A DNA stretch of 64,000 nucleotides from Marinobacter excellens HL-55 (GTDB lineage: Bacteria; Pseudomonadota; Gammaproteobacteria; Pseudomonadales; Oleiphilaceae). The translations under genes and the position numbers were made by a program. Numbering within the stretch: position 1 is the first letter of the stretch; the number at the start of each line of letters is the position of its first letter. Shown here in pieces: positions 9,085 through 16,860 of the stretch. Under the pieces are notes generated by a model. It did no database searches. It had not been told where the DNA came from and worked only from the letters and a program-made list of their open reading frames with translations. The stretch lies in contig LJZQ01000001.1 in the NCBI GenBank assembly GCA_001314845.1, positions 1 to 64,000 on the forward strand. The letters are read 5' to 3'.

Positions 9085-10710
9085 CTACGCTGTCAGCTGA
9101 TCTCTGAGTACATGTTTCTGCAGTTTGCCGGTAGAGGTCTTGGGCAGTTCATCGGCAAAAATGATTTTCTTTGGCACCTTGAAGCCGGCCAGGTTAGCTC
9201 GGCAATGCGCAACGATGTCGTCCGCCGTCAGGCCATCGTGGCCCGCTTTCACTGTTATGAAGGCACAGGGAATCTCACCCCAATGATCATCCGGTGCCGC
9301 CACAACCGCGGCTTCCAGCACGGCCGGATGATCATAGAGTGTGCTTTCAACCTCCAGAGTCGAGATGTTCTCACCCCCGGAAATGATGATGTCCTTGGAC
9401 CTGTCTTTGACTTCGACATAACCATCCGGGTGCCAGACACCCAGATCCCCAGTATGGAACCAGCCACCCTTAAAGGATTTGCCGGTTTCTTCGGGGTTGT
9501 TGAGGTACCCCTTCATCACCGAGTTGCCTCGCACAAACAGCTCACCAATGGACATCCCGTCCTTGGCTACGGGCTGCAAAGTGTTTGGATCGGCCACCAT
9601 CATGTCGGTCATCGACAACGACAGAATCCCCTGACGCGCCATTTTCGCCGCTTTTTTCTTGCCGTCGAGTGAGTGCCATTCGTACTGGAATTCACAGATC
9701 AGACTGGGGCCGTAGGTCTCAGTCAATCCATACAAATGGACCACATTGATACCCATTGCCTCCATGGCTTCGATTGTCGCCGCGGGTGGGGCCGCGCCAC
9801 CCGTCGCCGCCGTCACCTGCTGACTGAAAGATTTTTTATGTTCTGCCGGCGCATTGATCAGCATATTCAGCACCACCGGCGCGGCACAAAAATGAGTGAC
9901 GCCATGATTCGCCAGAGCTTCAAACACGGGCTGTGGCTGCGGGGCTCGCAAGCAAACATGGGTGCCGGCGACTGCCGTCACCGCCCAGGGATAACACCAG
10001 CCGTTACAGTGGAACATTGGCAAGGTCCATAGATAGACCGCGCCTGACGGCAAGCCGAAACCGATGACATTACTCAGCGCATTCAGGTGAGCGCCCCGAT
10101 GGTGATACACCACACCTTTGGGATTGCCGGTAGTACCCGAGGTGTAATTCAGGGCAATCGCCTGCCACTCATCGTCTGGCATGTCCCAGACAAAATCGTC
10201 ATCACCTGTGGCCAGTAAGTCCTCATAGGTCATCTTGCCGATCCGTTCACCGCCGTCAAAATTGACGTCATCAACGTCGATAACGGTCGGTTTGGCGTCA
10301 CAGCCCATCAGTGCTTCACGGGAGCGGTCGTGGTATTCCGTGTCGGTAAAGAACACCTTGGCACGGCCATGATTGAGCATGAAGGTCATGGTTTTCGAAT
10401 CGAGTCGGGTGTTCTGGGCGTTCAGTACCGCCCCGATCATCGGCACCGCAAAATGCAACTCCAGCATTTCCGGAATGTTGGGCAACAAGGCCGCTACCGT
10501 GTCACCTTTGCGGACCCCGAGCTTACGCAGCGCCGATGCCATCTTCAGGCATCGCTGGTAGGTTTCCGCCCAGGATCGGCGGATGTCGCCGTGGATGACC
10601 GCCGTGCGCGAAGGATGCGCCAGGGCGGTTCTCTGGATAAAGGTAATCGGCGTCAGCGGCGTGTAGTTTGCCTCTGCCTTGTCGAGCCCAAGCTCAAACA
10701 TATTTTCCAT
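9085..10710 (-). CDS. acyl-CoA synthetase (AMP-forming), DmdB/medium-chain type
   Basis: 541 residues of the ANL superfamily. The P-loop-like motif is LNYTSGTTGNPKGVVYHH, followed by the adenine-binding block VVHLYGLTETYG, the hinge region WFHTGDLGVWHPDGYVEVKDRSKD and the C-terminal catalytic Lys in PKTSTGKLQKHVLRD. It activates a carboxylic acid to its CoA thioester using ATP. The overall pattern is that of methylmercaptopropionate- and medium-chain-acid ligases. ATG 10710 has AAGAGG 9 bases upstream. It lies 44 bases downstream of the permease gene in the same direction, suggesting uptake followed by activation of the same acid. Confidence 0.92.
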   Translation of the reverse strand: MENMFELGLDKAEANYTPLTPITFIQRTALAHPSRTAVIHGDIRRSWAETYQRCLKMASALRKLGVRKGDTVAALLPNIPEMLELHFAVPMIGAVLNAQNTRLDSKTMTFMLNHGRAKVFFTDTEYHDRSREALMGCDAKPTVIDVDDVNFDGGERIGKMTYEDLLATGDDDFVWDMPDDEWQAIALNYTSGTTGNPKGVVYHHRGAHLNALSNVIGFGLPSGAVYLWTLPMFHCNGWCYPWAVTAVAGTHVCLRAPQPQPVFEALANHGVTHFCAAPVVLNMLINAPAEHKKSFSQQVTAATGGAAPPAATIEAMEAMGINVVHLYGLTETYGPSLICEFQYEWHSLDGKKKAAKMARQGILSLSMTDMMVADPNTLQPVAKDGMSIGELFVRGNSVMKGYLNNPEETGKSFKGGWFHTGDLGVWHPDGYVEVKDRSKDIIISGGENISTLEVESTLYDHPAVLEAAVVAAPDDHWGEIPCAFITVKAGHDGLTADDIVAHCRANLAGFKVPKKIIFADELPKTSTGKLQKHVLRDQLTA

Positions 10711-10754
10711 TTTTATTAACCTCTTGTGATTCTGACGGTAGCGTTAGCCCGGCC

Positions 10755-12155
10755 TCAGCCCCAATCCTTCTCAGCTTCATCGGCGGTGGCATCGGCCTTT
10801 TTATGCGTTGCTATATAGACGTCGGCAAACCAGTTCTTTTCCAGGAAGAACCAAAGCACAAGACCGACACCCAGACCCCAGGCAGCGCCCTGGACGGCCA
10901 GTACCGAACCAACAATAACGGCTATGCCACGCTCAAGATTGGTTTGACGATCCAGCATTTCGATAGCCAGGTAACCACACAGGTAGCCCTGAATCAGTAG
11001 TGTCAGTGCCATGCCGATATTGAGTCCCGGTTTGAACAGAGTCACCACTGGCACCAGCACAATGGCAATGGTCATACCCCAATAAAGGCTGGTCGCCCCA
11101 CCCCAATAGCTGTCCATCACTTTGCGGGGATTGTTCATGTAGCGGTTGATCACCAGAGCTTGTCCGCCGGTCCAGGCCGGGCCCGACAAACTGATGAAGG
11201 GCGCGAAGATGGCGTGCACGAAATTACGTACACCCACGATGATGCTGTTACGACGCGGACTGAACACCAGCTTCTCATCCTTGCGGACAGCGTCAGCATT
11301 TTTGAACAGCGAATCCATAACCAGGATGTCGCCGAAGGCAATGATGTAGGCGGCTATCGCCAGCGGAATCGCATCAATGAAGTACTGCAGTGGCGGCATG
11401 CCCAATCCGAACACGCTGTAGTCCCGGAGGATGGTACCCATCGGAATGGTAGAGAACCCCCACTCAATCACCGGTGCATCGACCTCACCGATGATGATGC
11501 CCAGCACATAGGCAATCAGGAAGGGCACGGCGATGCCGTACTGGGCCACGAAGCGGAAAAACCCGTAGCGGGCACGCAGAGGGCCGGCGGTTTCCGAGAA
11601 CAACATGAAGAACCCCAGCACGGCGCCGGTCAGGATAGTTATCGGCATGGTCCACACCCGACCATCGGCGCCGAATTCACCCATGATGGCGGAAATACCG
11701 GCACCAATCAGAATACCCGACTTCAAAGATGCGGGCATTTTCCGCACCAAGGCATCGGCACCCTTGAACACTCCGAGCCCGAGGAAGATCACCGCCACGG
11801 TTATCTGTAGCGCAATTAACGCCAGTATTCTGGCTTCTCCTTCTGGGTAGCCCATCAGGAAGGCGATGTACAAGGGAATCCCTGCGGTAATCCAGCCGGC
11901 AACGGTGGGATCGCCAAAGTGCGTGTGCACCAGATACAACATGTTGTTGAGCAGCACAAAGGCAACGGCAACCTCAAACGGAATGCCGAGCACCGATGTC
12001 ATCAGTGCCGTGATACTCAAAGGGACAACACACAGGATTGCCCCCTGCAGAATGTCCGGTATCTCGATCTTATAGTGCACGAAGGGCACGCGCAGATTCA
12101 GCGCACCCAACGCCGACGGCTGCTCGCCACCTGTTGGCCTCTTTTTTATCGACAT
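10755..12155 (-). CDS. polytopic permease, possible NCS2/SulP-like fold, substrate unknown
   Basis: About 466 residues and some 12 hydrophobic segments, with charged N- and C-terminal tails. Gly/Pro-rich segments such as MPASLKSGILIGAGISAIMG and the region SLSGPAWTGGQALVINRYM resemble xanthine/uracil- or sulfate-permease-like carriers, but I do not recognise a substrate signature. I chose ATG 12155 (GGAG 10 bases upstream); an ATG at 12248 would place the start beside the putative operator half-site at 12253-12267. It is co-oriented with and just upstream of the acyl-CoA ligase, so a carboxylate substrate is the contextual guess rather than a nucleobase. Confidence 0.75.
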   Translation of the reverse strand: MSIKKRPTGGEQPSALGALNLRVPFVHYKIEIPDILQGAILCVVPLSITALMTSVLGIPFEVAVAFVLLNNMLYLVHTHFGDPTVAGWITAGIPLYIAFLMGYPEGEARILALIALQITVAVIFLGLGVFKGADALVRKMPASLKSGILIGAGISAIMGEFGADGRVWTMPITILTGAVLGFFMLFSETAGPLRARYGFFRFVAQYGIAVPFLIAYVLGIIIGEVDAPVIEWGFSTIPMGTILRDYSVFGLGMPPLQYFIDAIPLAIAAYIIAFGDILVMDSLFKNADAVRKDEKLVFSPRRNSIIVGVRNFVHAIFAPFISLSGPAWTGGQALVINRYMNNPRKVMDSYWGGATSLYWGMTIAIVLVPVVTLFKPGLNIGMALTLLIQGYLCGYLAIEMLDRQTNLERGIAVIVGSVLAVQGAAWGLGVGLVLWFFLEKNWFADVYIATHKKADATADEAEKDWG

Positions 12156-12252
12156 TATTTTTGTTCTCCATCCATCGGAATTTGGGAATGCGACGACAGG
12201 GGGAGCTACCCCCAACCGAATACTAAGAATTAACACCCAATTAATCAATGGT

Positions 12253-12267
12253 TTTTACTTGGTTTTT
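12253..12267. promoter_or_regulatory. operator half-site shared with the decarboxylase promoter
   Basis: TTTTACTTGGTTTTT is identical to 3512-3526, the right half of the perfect palindrome between MaoC and malonyl-CoA decarboxylase. The left half (12242-12251) matches the palindrome arm at only 5 of 10 positions. It lies about 100 bases upstream of the permease start. Confidence 0.6.
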
Positions 12268-12458
12268 CGAGTAGATTTATTTGGTAGATGAATCAGGGAT
12301 CGAAAAATTTCCTAACTTATTATTTTTAATGAAATTATATGTTGCGATCTTCAATATCGAGCCGGGTCGTTTTCCAGCCACTCGAGCTGGACCATCGGGG
12401 TCAATCAATGAGGAGGGGTGAACGCAGGATAAACTGTTTGAGATCCATATAACGAAAA

Positions 12459-12483
12459 ACGCCCCGATCAACGGGGCGTTTTC
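12459..12483 (-). terminator. bidirectional terminator downstream of peroxiredoxin
   Basis: Stem ACGCCCCG (12459-12466) and CGGGGCGT (12472-12479), with As on the left and Ts on the right, so it works in both directions. It lies just downstream of the leftward peroxiredoxin stop. Confidence 0.85.
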
Positions 12484-12499
12484 AGAACCGGAGATCTGA

Positions 12500-13126
12500 T
12501 CAGATCTTGGTCATTCTCAGGTAAGGACGCAGCTCATTCCAGCCCTGCGGGAACATATCCTTGGCCTTCTCGTTGTCGATGGACGGCGGGATGATAACGT
12601 CGCCACCCATGCGCCAGTCGGCCGGCATGGCACAGCTGTTGGCGTCGGCAAACTGCAGTGCGTCGATCGCACGCAGAATCTCGTCAAAGTTACGGCCCAC
12701 TGCCATCGGGTAGGTCATGGTCAGTCGCACCTTCTTCTTCGGGTCGATGATGAACACGCTGCGCACGGCGGCGGTTTCACTTTCACCCGGGTGAATCATC
12801 TCGTACAGCTGAGCGATCTTGAAGTCTTCGTCGGCAACGATCGGGAACTGCAGATCACAGCTCTGGGTGTCGTTAACGTCGTCGATCCACTTCAGGTGTT
12901 CTTCTACCGAGTCGGTAGACAGGCCCAGGGGCTTGACGTTGCGGGCCGCGAATTCCTGAGCCAGCTGGGCGGTACGGCCCATTTCGGTTGTGCATACCGG
13001 GGTGAAATCAGCCGGGTGGCTGAAGAAAAACACCCAGGAATTGCCAGCCCACTCGTGGAAGCTCATCTTGCCTTTGGTGGTGTCTACATTGAAATCCGGG
13101 GCGGTTTCGCCGAGTCGAATGCTCAT
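12500..13126 (-). CDS. 1-Cys peroxiredoxin (Prx6/AhpC-TSA family)
   Basis: 208 residues. Peroxidatic Cys45 sits in the family motif HPADFTPVCTTEMG. The C-terminal extension with RMGGDVIIPPSI is typical of the Prx6 subgroup, which reduces hydroperoxides in the cytoplasm. Two further cysteines (TQSCDLQF and ANSCAMPAD) are present, so a resolving role for one cannot be excluded. A good ribosome site (AGGAG) precedes the ATG. The upstream 13130-13260 region is AT-rich and probably carries its promoter; no OxyR site is recognisable by eye. Proximity to the sulfide-oxidation genes fits a thiol/peroxide stress role. Confidence 0.94.
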   Translation of the reverse strand: MSIRLGETAPDFNVDTTKGKMSFHEWAGNSWVFFFSHPADFTPVCTTEMGRTAQLAQEFAARNVKPLGLSTDSVEEHLKWIDDVNDTQSCDLQFPIVADEDFKIAQLYEMIHPGESETAAVRSVFIIDPKKKVRLTMTYPMAVGRNFDEILRAIDALQFADANSCAMPADWRMGGDVIIPPSIDNEKAKDMFPQGWNELRPYLRMTKI

Positions 13127-13263
13127 ATCATTTCTCCTGTCGGGTTTTACACATCAGTGGTTTTGTTAACAACGGATTCAGGTTAATCGAACCGATCACT
13201 TATATCCATATTAATATAACTATAGATCATTTAGTTTTATCTTAAACGTCTGCATACGGCACA

Positions 13264-13686
13264 TCAGCCTGCTTTGCCCAGCAGATCCCTGATCGGCTGC
13301 GGATCATGGCCCGCCTCATGAGCGGCCCCTAGCAGCATCGGGATATTGCATTGGGGGTCCAGCGCCCGGCTTTGAGCCCACATGTGCACCGCCCTTCGTC
13401 CTGTTCGGCAAAAGCCCAGTATTGGCGAGGGCGCATTATCGAGTGCTTTTCCGAAAGCATCCACATCAGCCTCGGTATATTCACCGGATGCCACCGGTAC
13501 GCAGAACCATTGCAGACCTGCTTGTTCGGCTGCCTGGCGAAAAATATCTTCGCGCTCATAGCCCTCTTCGCCATCCCGCCGATTACAAATCACCGCTTTG
13601 AAACCCTGCCGCCGGATTGCCGGGAAGTCCTCAAGGGTCACTTCATCGGAAATCGCGAATCCTGGTTCCAGAAAATGTACTTTCAT
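13264..13686 (-). CDS. DUF442/TIGR01244 sulfurtransferase-phosphatase-like protein
   Basis: 140 residues of the dual-specificity-phosphatase-like fold found as the N-terminal part of Blh proteins. The loop GFCRTGRRAVHMW supplies a Cys-x4-Arg active site (Cys about 93). The family is linked with persulfide handling alongside ETHE1-type dioxygenases. It lies 20 bases downstream of the dioxygenase gene in the same direction, so the two form an operon whose products are fused in other bacteria. AGGAG precedes the ATG. Confidence 0.88.
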   Translation of the reverse strand: MKVHFLEPGFAISDEVTLEDFPAIRRQGFKAVICNRRDGEEGYEREDIFRQAAEQAGLQWFCVPVASGEYTEADVDAFGKALDNAPSPILGFCRTGRRAVHMWAQSRALDPQCNIPMLLGAAHEAGHDPQPIRDLLGKAG

Positions 13687-13706
13687 GGCATTCTCCTATA
13701 TCAACA

Positions 13707-14573
13707 TCAGAACCGGTTGACCGGAACTTTCAGATAGACTTGACCGTTTTCATCGGCCTCCGGCATCTCACCCGCCCGCATGTTCACCTGTACCGATGGC
13801 AGAATCAGTCGGGGCATGTTCAGAGTGGCATCCCGCTCGGTTCTCAGGCGCACAAATTCATTCTCTGCCATGCCCTCACGGACATGAATGTTCCTGGCGC
13901 GCTGCTCAGCTACTGTTGTCTGATGCTGGAATTCATCACGGCCCGGCGCTTTGTAGTCATGGCACAGAAAAATCCGCGTTTCCGCCGGCAGCGCCAGCAC
14001 TTTCTGGGCCGATTGATAAAGCACCTTGGCGTCACCGCCGGGGAAGTCACAACGGGCGGTGCCAGAATCCGGAGCAAACAGGGTGTCGCCAACAAAGGCC
14101 GCATCACCAATCACGTAGGTCAGGCAAGCAGGTGTGTGGCCGGGGGAATGGAGTACATCACCCTCCAGCCCGCCAATCCGGAAACGGTCACCTTCCTCGA
14201 ACAACTGCCCAAACTGGCTGCCATCACGGGCAAACTCAGTGCCGGCATTGAAGGCCTTCCCGAAAATTTCCTGCACCTCGATGATGCGGGCGCCGATACC
14301 GGTTTTTCCGCCAAGCCGCTCCTGCAGATAAGGGGCTGCTGACAGGTGATCGGCGTGTACATGGGTTTCCAGAATCCATTCCACAACCAGATCGTTTTCC
14401 TGCACGTAGCGGACGATGTCATCGGCTGACTGGACGTCTGTGCGCCCGGCGGCGTAATCGAAATCCAGAACTGAGTCGATGATGGCGCACGCCTTGCTGC
14501 CAGGGTCTTTTACGACGTAGCTGAATGTGTTGGTGGCTGCATCGAAAAAGTGGGTGACTATTGGTTTTTGCAT
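13707..14573 (-). CDS. ETHE1/Blh-like persulfide dioxygenase (metallo-beta-lactamase fold)
   Basis: About 288 residues. The metal-binding motif ETHVHADHLSAA is followed by HSPGHTPACLTYVIGD and a C-terminal FLCHDYKAPGRDEF, supplying the His/Asp ligands of this fold. ETHE1 relatives use O2 to oxidise glutathione persulfide to sulfite. ATG 14573 has GGAGAG 9 bases upstream; the frame's earlier ATG at 14609 lacks one. It follows the SQR gene after a terminator and a 220-base gap, so it likely has its own promoter. Confidence 0.93.
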   Translation of the reverse strand: MQKPIVTHFFDAATNTFSYVVKDPGSKACAIIDSVLDFDYAAGRTDVQSADDIVRYVQENDLVVEWILETHVHADHLSAAPYLQERLGGKTGIGARIIEVQEIFGKAFNAGTEFARDGSQFGQLFEEGDRFRIGGLEGDVLHSPGHTPACLTYVIGDAAFVGDTLFAPDSGTARCDFPGGDAKVLYQSAQKVLALPAETRIFLCHDYKAPGRDEFQHQTTVAEQRARNIHVREGMAENEFVRLRTERDATLNMPRLILPSVQVNMRAGEMPEADENGQVYLKVPVNRF

Positions 14574-14711
14574 AGTCGTGCTCTCCCAGAGAGTGAAGTT
14601 GATTTCCACACTCCCACTAGAACATACAGAAAGTAATAAGGATAGACTTTAAAGCAATATCAAATTTCATTGATGTGATAGGGGCGGACAATCAATTTTT
14701 TAACTCTCATT

Positions 14712-14751
14712 AAAAAAGCCTTAAACCACCACAATTAGTGCTGTTTAAGGC
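14712..14751 (-). terminator. terminator downstream of sqr
   Basis: Read leftward: GCCTTAAAC, a 16-base loop, GTTTAAGGC, then TTTTTTAA. The nine-base arms match exactly. The large loop makes it weaker than usual, but the position 47 bases after the sqr stop and the T-run support termination. Confidence 0.7.
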
Positions 14752-14797
14752 CTGGAAAGTGCCTCGGGCTAGTGGGCCCAAGCTCAATGAAAAGAAA

Positions 14798-16063
14798 TTA
14801 CCGGGACGAGCGAACCGCTGGACTCGCCATCCATTCACGCCCTTTCAACATCACATGCCAGTAGAGCGTGGGCAGCTGTTTTGCTTTCAACCACCAGGCA
14901 GCTCTCGTGGCCTGGGTGCCATCGTTCAGCCATTTTGGGAAGCTGGGCTGAAGAACGCCGTTATAGCCAAACTCCGCCAGCACTATCCGGCCATTCTCAA
15001 CCGTCAGTGGGCAAGAGCCATACCCCAGATAAGCGGCCGTCATCGGCGCTTTGCGCAAAGTTGAGATGACGTTTTCAGCGACCACCGGCGCCTGCTTGCG
15101 GACGGCTGCCGCAGTTTTGGCGTTCCCCGTGCCACTGACATCACCCAAACCGAAAATATTGCTGTAACGCTTGTGGCAAAGAGTGTCATCAGCCAGATCC
15201 AGCCACCCACCCTCATTCGCCAACACAGACTCCCGAATAAACTCGGGGGCCCGCTGAGGCGGAACCGCATGCAGCATATCGAATCCGACGTCCCGATCCT
15301 CAGAGCGACCTTCACTGTCCGTGACCCGGAACGTTGCCTTTCTCGACGGGCCATTCACCGCCACCAGCGTGCTCTGAAAATGGGTGCCAATCCCGTACCT
15401 GTCTATGTAGCTCTGAAGGGCCGGAACATAATCAGGCACCCCGAACAACACCGCCCCAGCATTATGAAACTGGACATCAATATCAGAGAGACGGTTATGT
15501 TTTAACCAGTAGTCTGACGACAAATACATGGCCTTCTGAGGAGCGCCGGCACATTTGATCGGCATGGGCGGCTGGCTGAACAGAGCCGTTCCTTTTTTCA
15601 GGGTTTGCACCATCTCCCAAGTGTAGCTTGCCATTCCCTCAAGGTAATTCGATGTTACGCCTGAAGATCCAAGCGCAGACTCCAGGCCTTCGATAGCAGC
15701 CCAGTTAAGTTCCAGTCCGGGTGCCAGAATCAGAACCTGATAGCCAACTTTGGAGCCGTCACCCAGAGTCACCCGGTTCAGTTCCGGCTCAATAGAGGTC
15801 ACTTTATCCGCATACCAGGAGCTGAAACGGGGAGCGACCTCAGACATCGGCTTTGACGTGACTTCTGGCCGGAACACGCCACCCCCAACCATTGTCCAGC
15901 CAGGCTGGTAATGGTGGATAGCTGAGGGCTCGATGATTGCGATGTCTATATCGCGATCACGCTTATGAATACTGGAGGCCACGGAGATGCCTCCCGCTCC
16001 ACCACCGACGATGACCACGGTATGCCGCTTTTCTGATCCCGCTTGAGTAGTTGCCTGGTTCAT
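14798..16063 (-). CDS. sqr: sulfide:quinone oxidoreductase
   Basis: 421 residues, an FAD flavoprotein. The N-terminal dinucleotide fold VVIVGGGAGGISVA begins at about residue 16. The family cysteine motif PIKCAGAPQKAMYLSSDYW and the C-terminal NIFGLGDVSGTGNAKTAAAV identify the eukaryote-like (type II) SQR group, which oxidises sulfide to persulfide on glutathione or another acceptor and reduces the quinone pool at the membrane. The co-localised ETHE1 dioxygenase would consume the persulfide. ATG 16063 has AAGAGG upstream. A perfect FNR/Anr box is centred 48 bases before the start codon and a second palindrome lies further upstream. Confidence 0.92.
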   Translation of the reverse strand: MNQATTQAGSEKRHTVVIVGGGAGGISVASSIHKRDRDIDIAIIEPSAIHHYQPGWTMVGGGVFRPEVTSKPMSEVAPRFSSWYADKVTSIEPELNRVTLGDGSKVGYQVLILAPGLELNWAAIEGLESALGSSGVTSNYLEGMASYTWEMVQTLKKGTALFSQPPMPIKCAGAPQKAMYLSSDYWLKHNRLSDIDVQFHNAGAVLFGVPDYVPALQSYIDRYGIGTHFQSTLVAVNGPSRKATFRVTDSEGRSEDRDVGFDMLHAVPPQRAPEFIRESVLANEGGWLDLADDTLCHKRYSNIFGLGDVSGTGNAKTAAAVRKQAPVVAENVISTLRKAPMTAAYLGYGSCPLTVENGRIVLAEFGYNGVLQPSFPKWLNDGTQATRAAWWLKAKQLPTLYWHVMLKGREWMASPAVRSSR

Positions 16064-16104
16064 GCCTCAGACCTCTTGTCGTTATTTGGTTGGCTACTGA
16101 ATGG

Positions 16105-16118
16105 TTGATATGCATCAA
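16105..16118. promoter_or_regulatory. FNR/Anr box upstream of sqr
   Basis: TTGATATGCATCAA matches the TTGAT-N4-ATCAA consensus at all ten defined positions. Its centre is only about 48 bases from the sqr start codon, so activation at -41.5 would leave no room for the ribosome site; a repressor-like or alternative-start arrangement is possible. Confidence 0.75.
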
Positions 16119-16134
16119 ATCCTATCATTAAAAA

Positions 16135-16152
16135 TGATCTAAGGTTAGATCA
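16135..16152. promoter_or_regulatory. palindrome upstream of sqr, possible sulfide-sensor operator
   Basis: TGATCTAA, GG, TTAGATCA: eight-base perfect arms, about 80 bases upstream of the sqr start. It does not match the FNR consensus. No ArsR-type (BigR/SqrR) regulator gene is visible in the window, so the binding protein is unknown. Confidence 0.5.
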
Positions 16153-16257
16153 ATACGTAATATGTCGCGCAGAAGACTGCGCCCAAGCAGAAATCTGGCC
16201 TGGAAATTCGATGTCTGGGATGAGGAAAAGCAGCTGAATCAGAGGACTCGGGAGCGG

Positions 16258-16860
16258 CTAATGCCGCTCCTCAAGATCTTCGTAACCGGTAATCATGGGT
16301 TTGATGTGGCTGGTCACTGTCTTGCCCAGGGTAGCCATGTAGACATGGGCAATCACAAGCACCAACATCGCAAAGGCCGCACCGGTATGCACCAGGGCGA
16401 CAGCCTCCAGCGACAAAGCACCAGCCAATACTCCCGGCCAATCGTTATAGAACAGGTACAGCAGGCCGGAAGCCCAGATAACGGGTGAGATCACCAGCTT
16501 GAAGAACAGATACGCCAGCCTCTGCAACGGGTTGTGCTTGGCCTGGCTGGTTTTTCGATACGGGTGTGGGGCTCCGGTAAAGGTACCGACCACATAGTAG
16601 TGCATTACCGCGAACAGGCCGTTGCGTGTGGGGATATATTGCCGCCACTCGCCCGTGGTAACGTGCCAGAAGATGGCAAACAGCCACAACACGATCAGCG
16701 CCCAGGCCGCCAACGTGTGAACCTCAACGGCCGTGCCGAACTCTAAAGTTGTCAGCGTTCCGTGAATCGTGAATCCCGTGTATAGCAGCACGAAGATAAG
16801 CAACGCCTGGGCCCAATGCCAAAACCGCTCAAAACGCTTGAAAATCATGACCCGGCTCAT
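16258..16860 (-). CDS. cytochrome b561-type membrane di-heme protein
   Basis: About 200 residues with four to five membrane helices. Heme-ligand histidine candidates stand in RFWHWAQALL, VEVHTLAAW, FWHVTTGEW, ALVHTGAAFAM and VIAHVYMATLG, as in the cytochrome b/b6-like subunits of dehydrogenases and Otr partners. ATG 16860 has GGAGGAGAG upstream and overlaps the octaheme gene's stop as ATGA. It therefore is the translationally coupled quinone-interacting membrane partner of the octaheme cytochrome. Confidence 0.9.
   Translation of the reverse strand: MSRVMIFKRFERFWHWAQALLIFVLLYTGFTIHGTLTTLEFGTAVEVHTLAAWALIVLWLFAIFWHVTTGEWRQYIPTRNGLFAVMHYYVVGTFTGAPHPYRKTSQAKHNPLQRLAYLFFKLVISPVIWASGLLYLFYNDWPGVLAGALSLEAVALVHTGAAFAMLVLVIAHVYMATLGKTVTSHIKPMITGYEDLEERH

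Larger units (their letters stand above)
12156..12499. other. 344-base non-coding stretch with permease promoter and peroxiredoxin terminator
   Basis: No convincing gene. The left part is the permease leader and promoter with the operator half-site (12253-12267). The middle (about 12270-12350) is markedly AT-rich. The right end holds the terminator hairpin at 12459-12479. A 64-codon frame on the minus strand has no ribosome site and no recognisable content. Confidence 0.6.

Noticed and set aside
5750..10710. A DMSP demethylation pathway (dmdB and dmdC resemblance)
   Set aside because: The ligase and dehydrogenase fit the general families, but no dmdD-type crotonase or dmdA is present, and the partners point to malonyl-CoA instead.
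12277..12471. A small 64-residue minus-strand gene
   Set aside because: No ribosome site, AT-rich, and it covers the terminator and promoter region.
14610..14711. An FNR-like site before the persulfide dioxygenase
   Set aside because: The TTGAT and ATCAA elements there are in the wrong order and spacing for the consensus.
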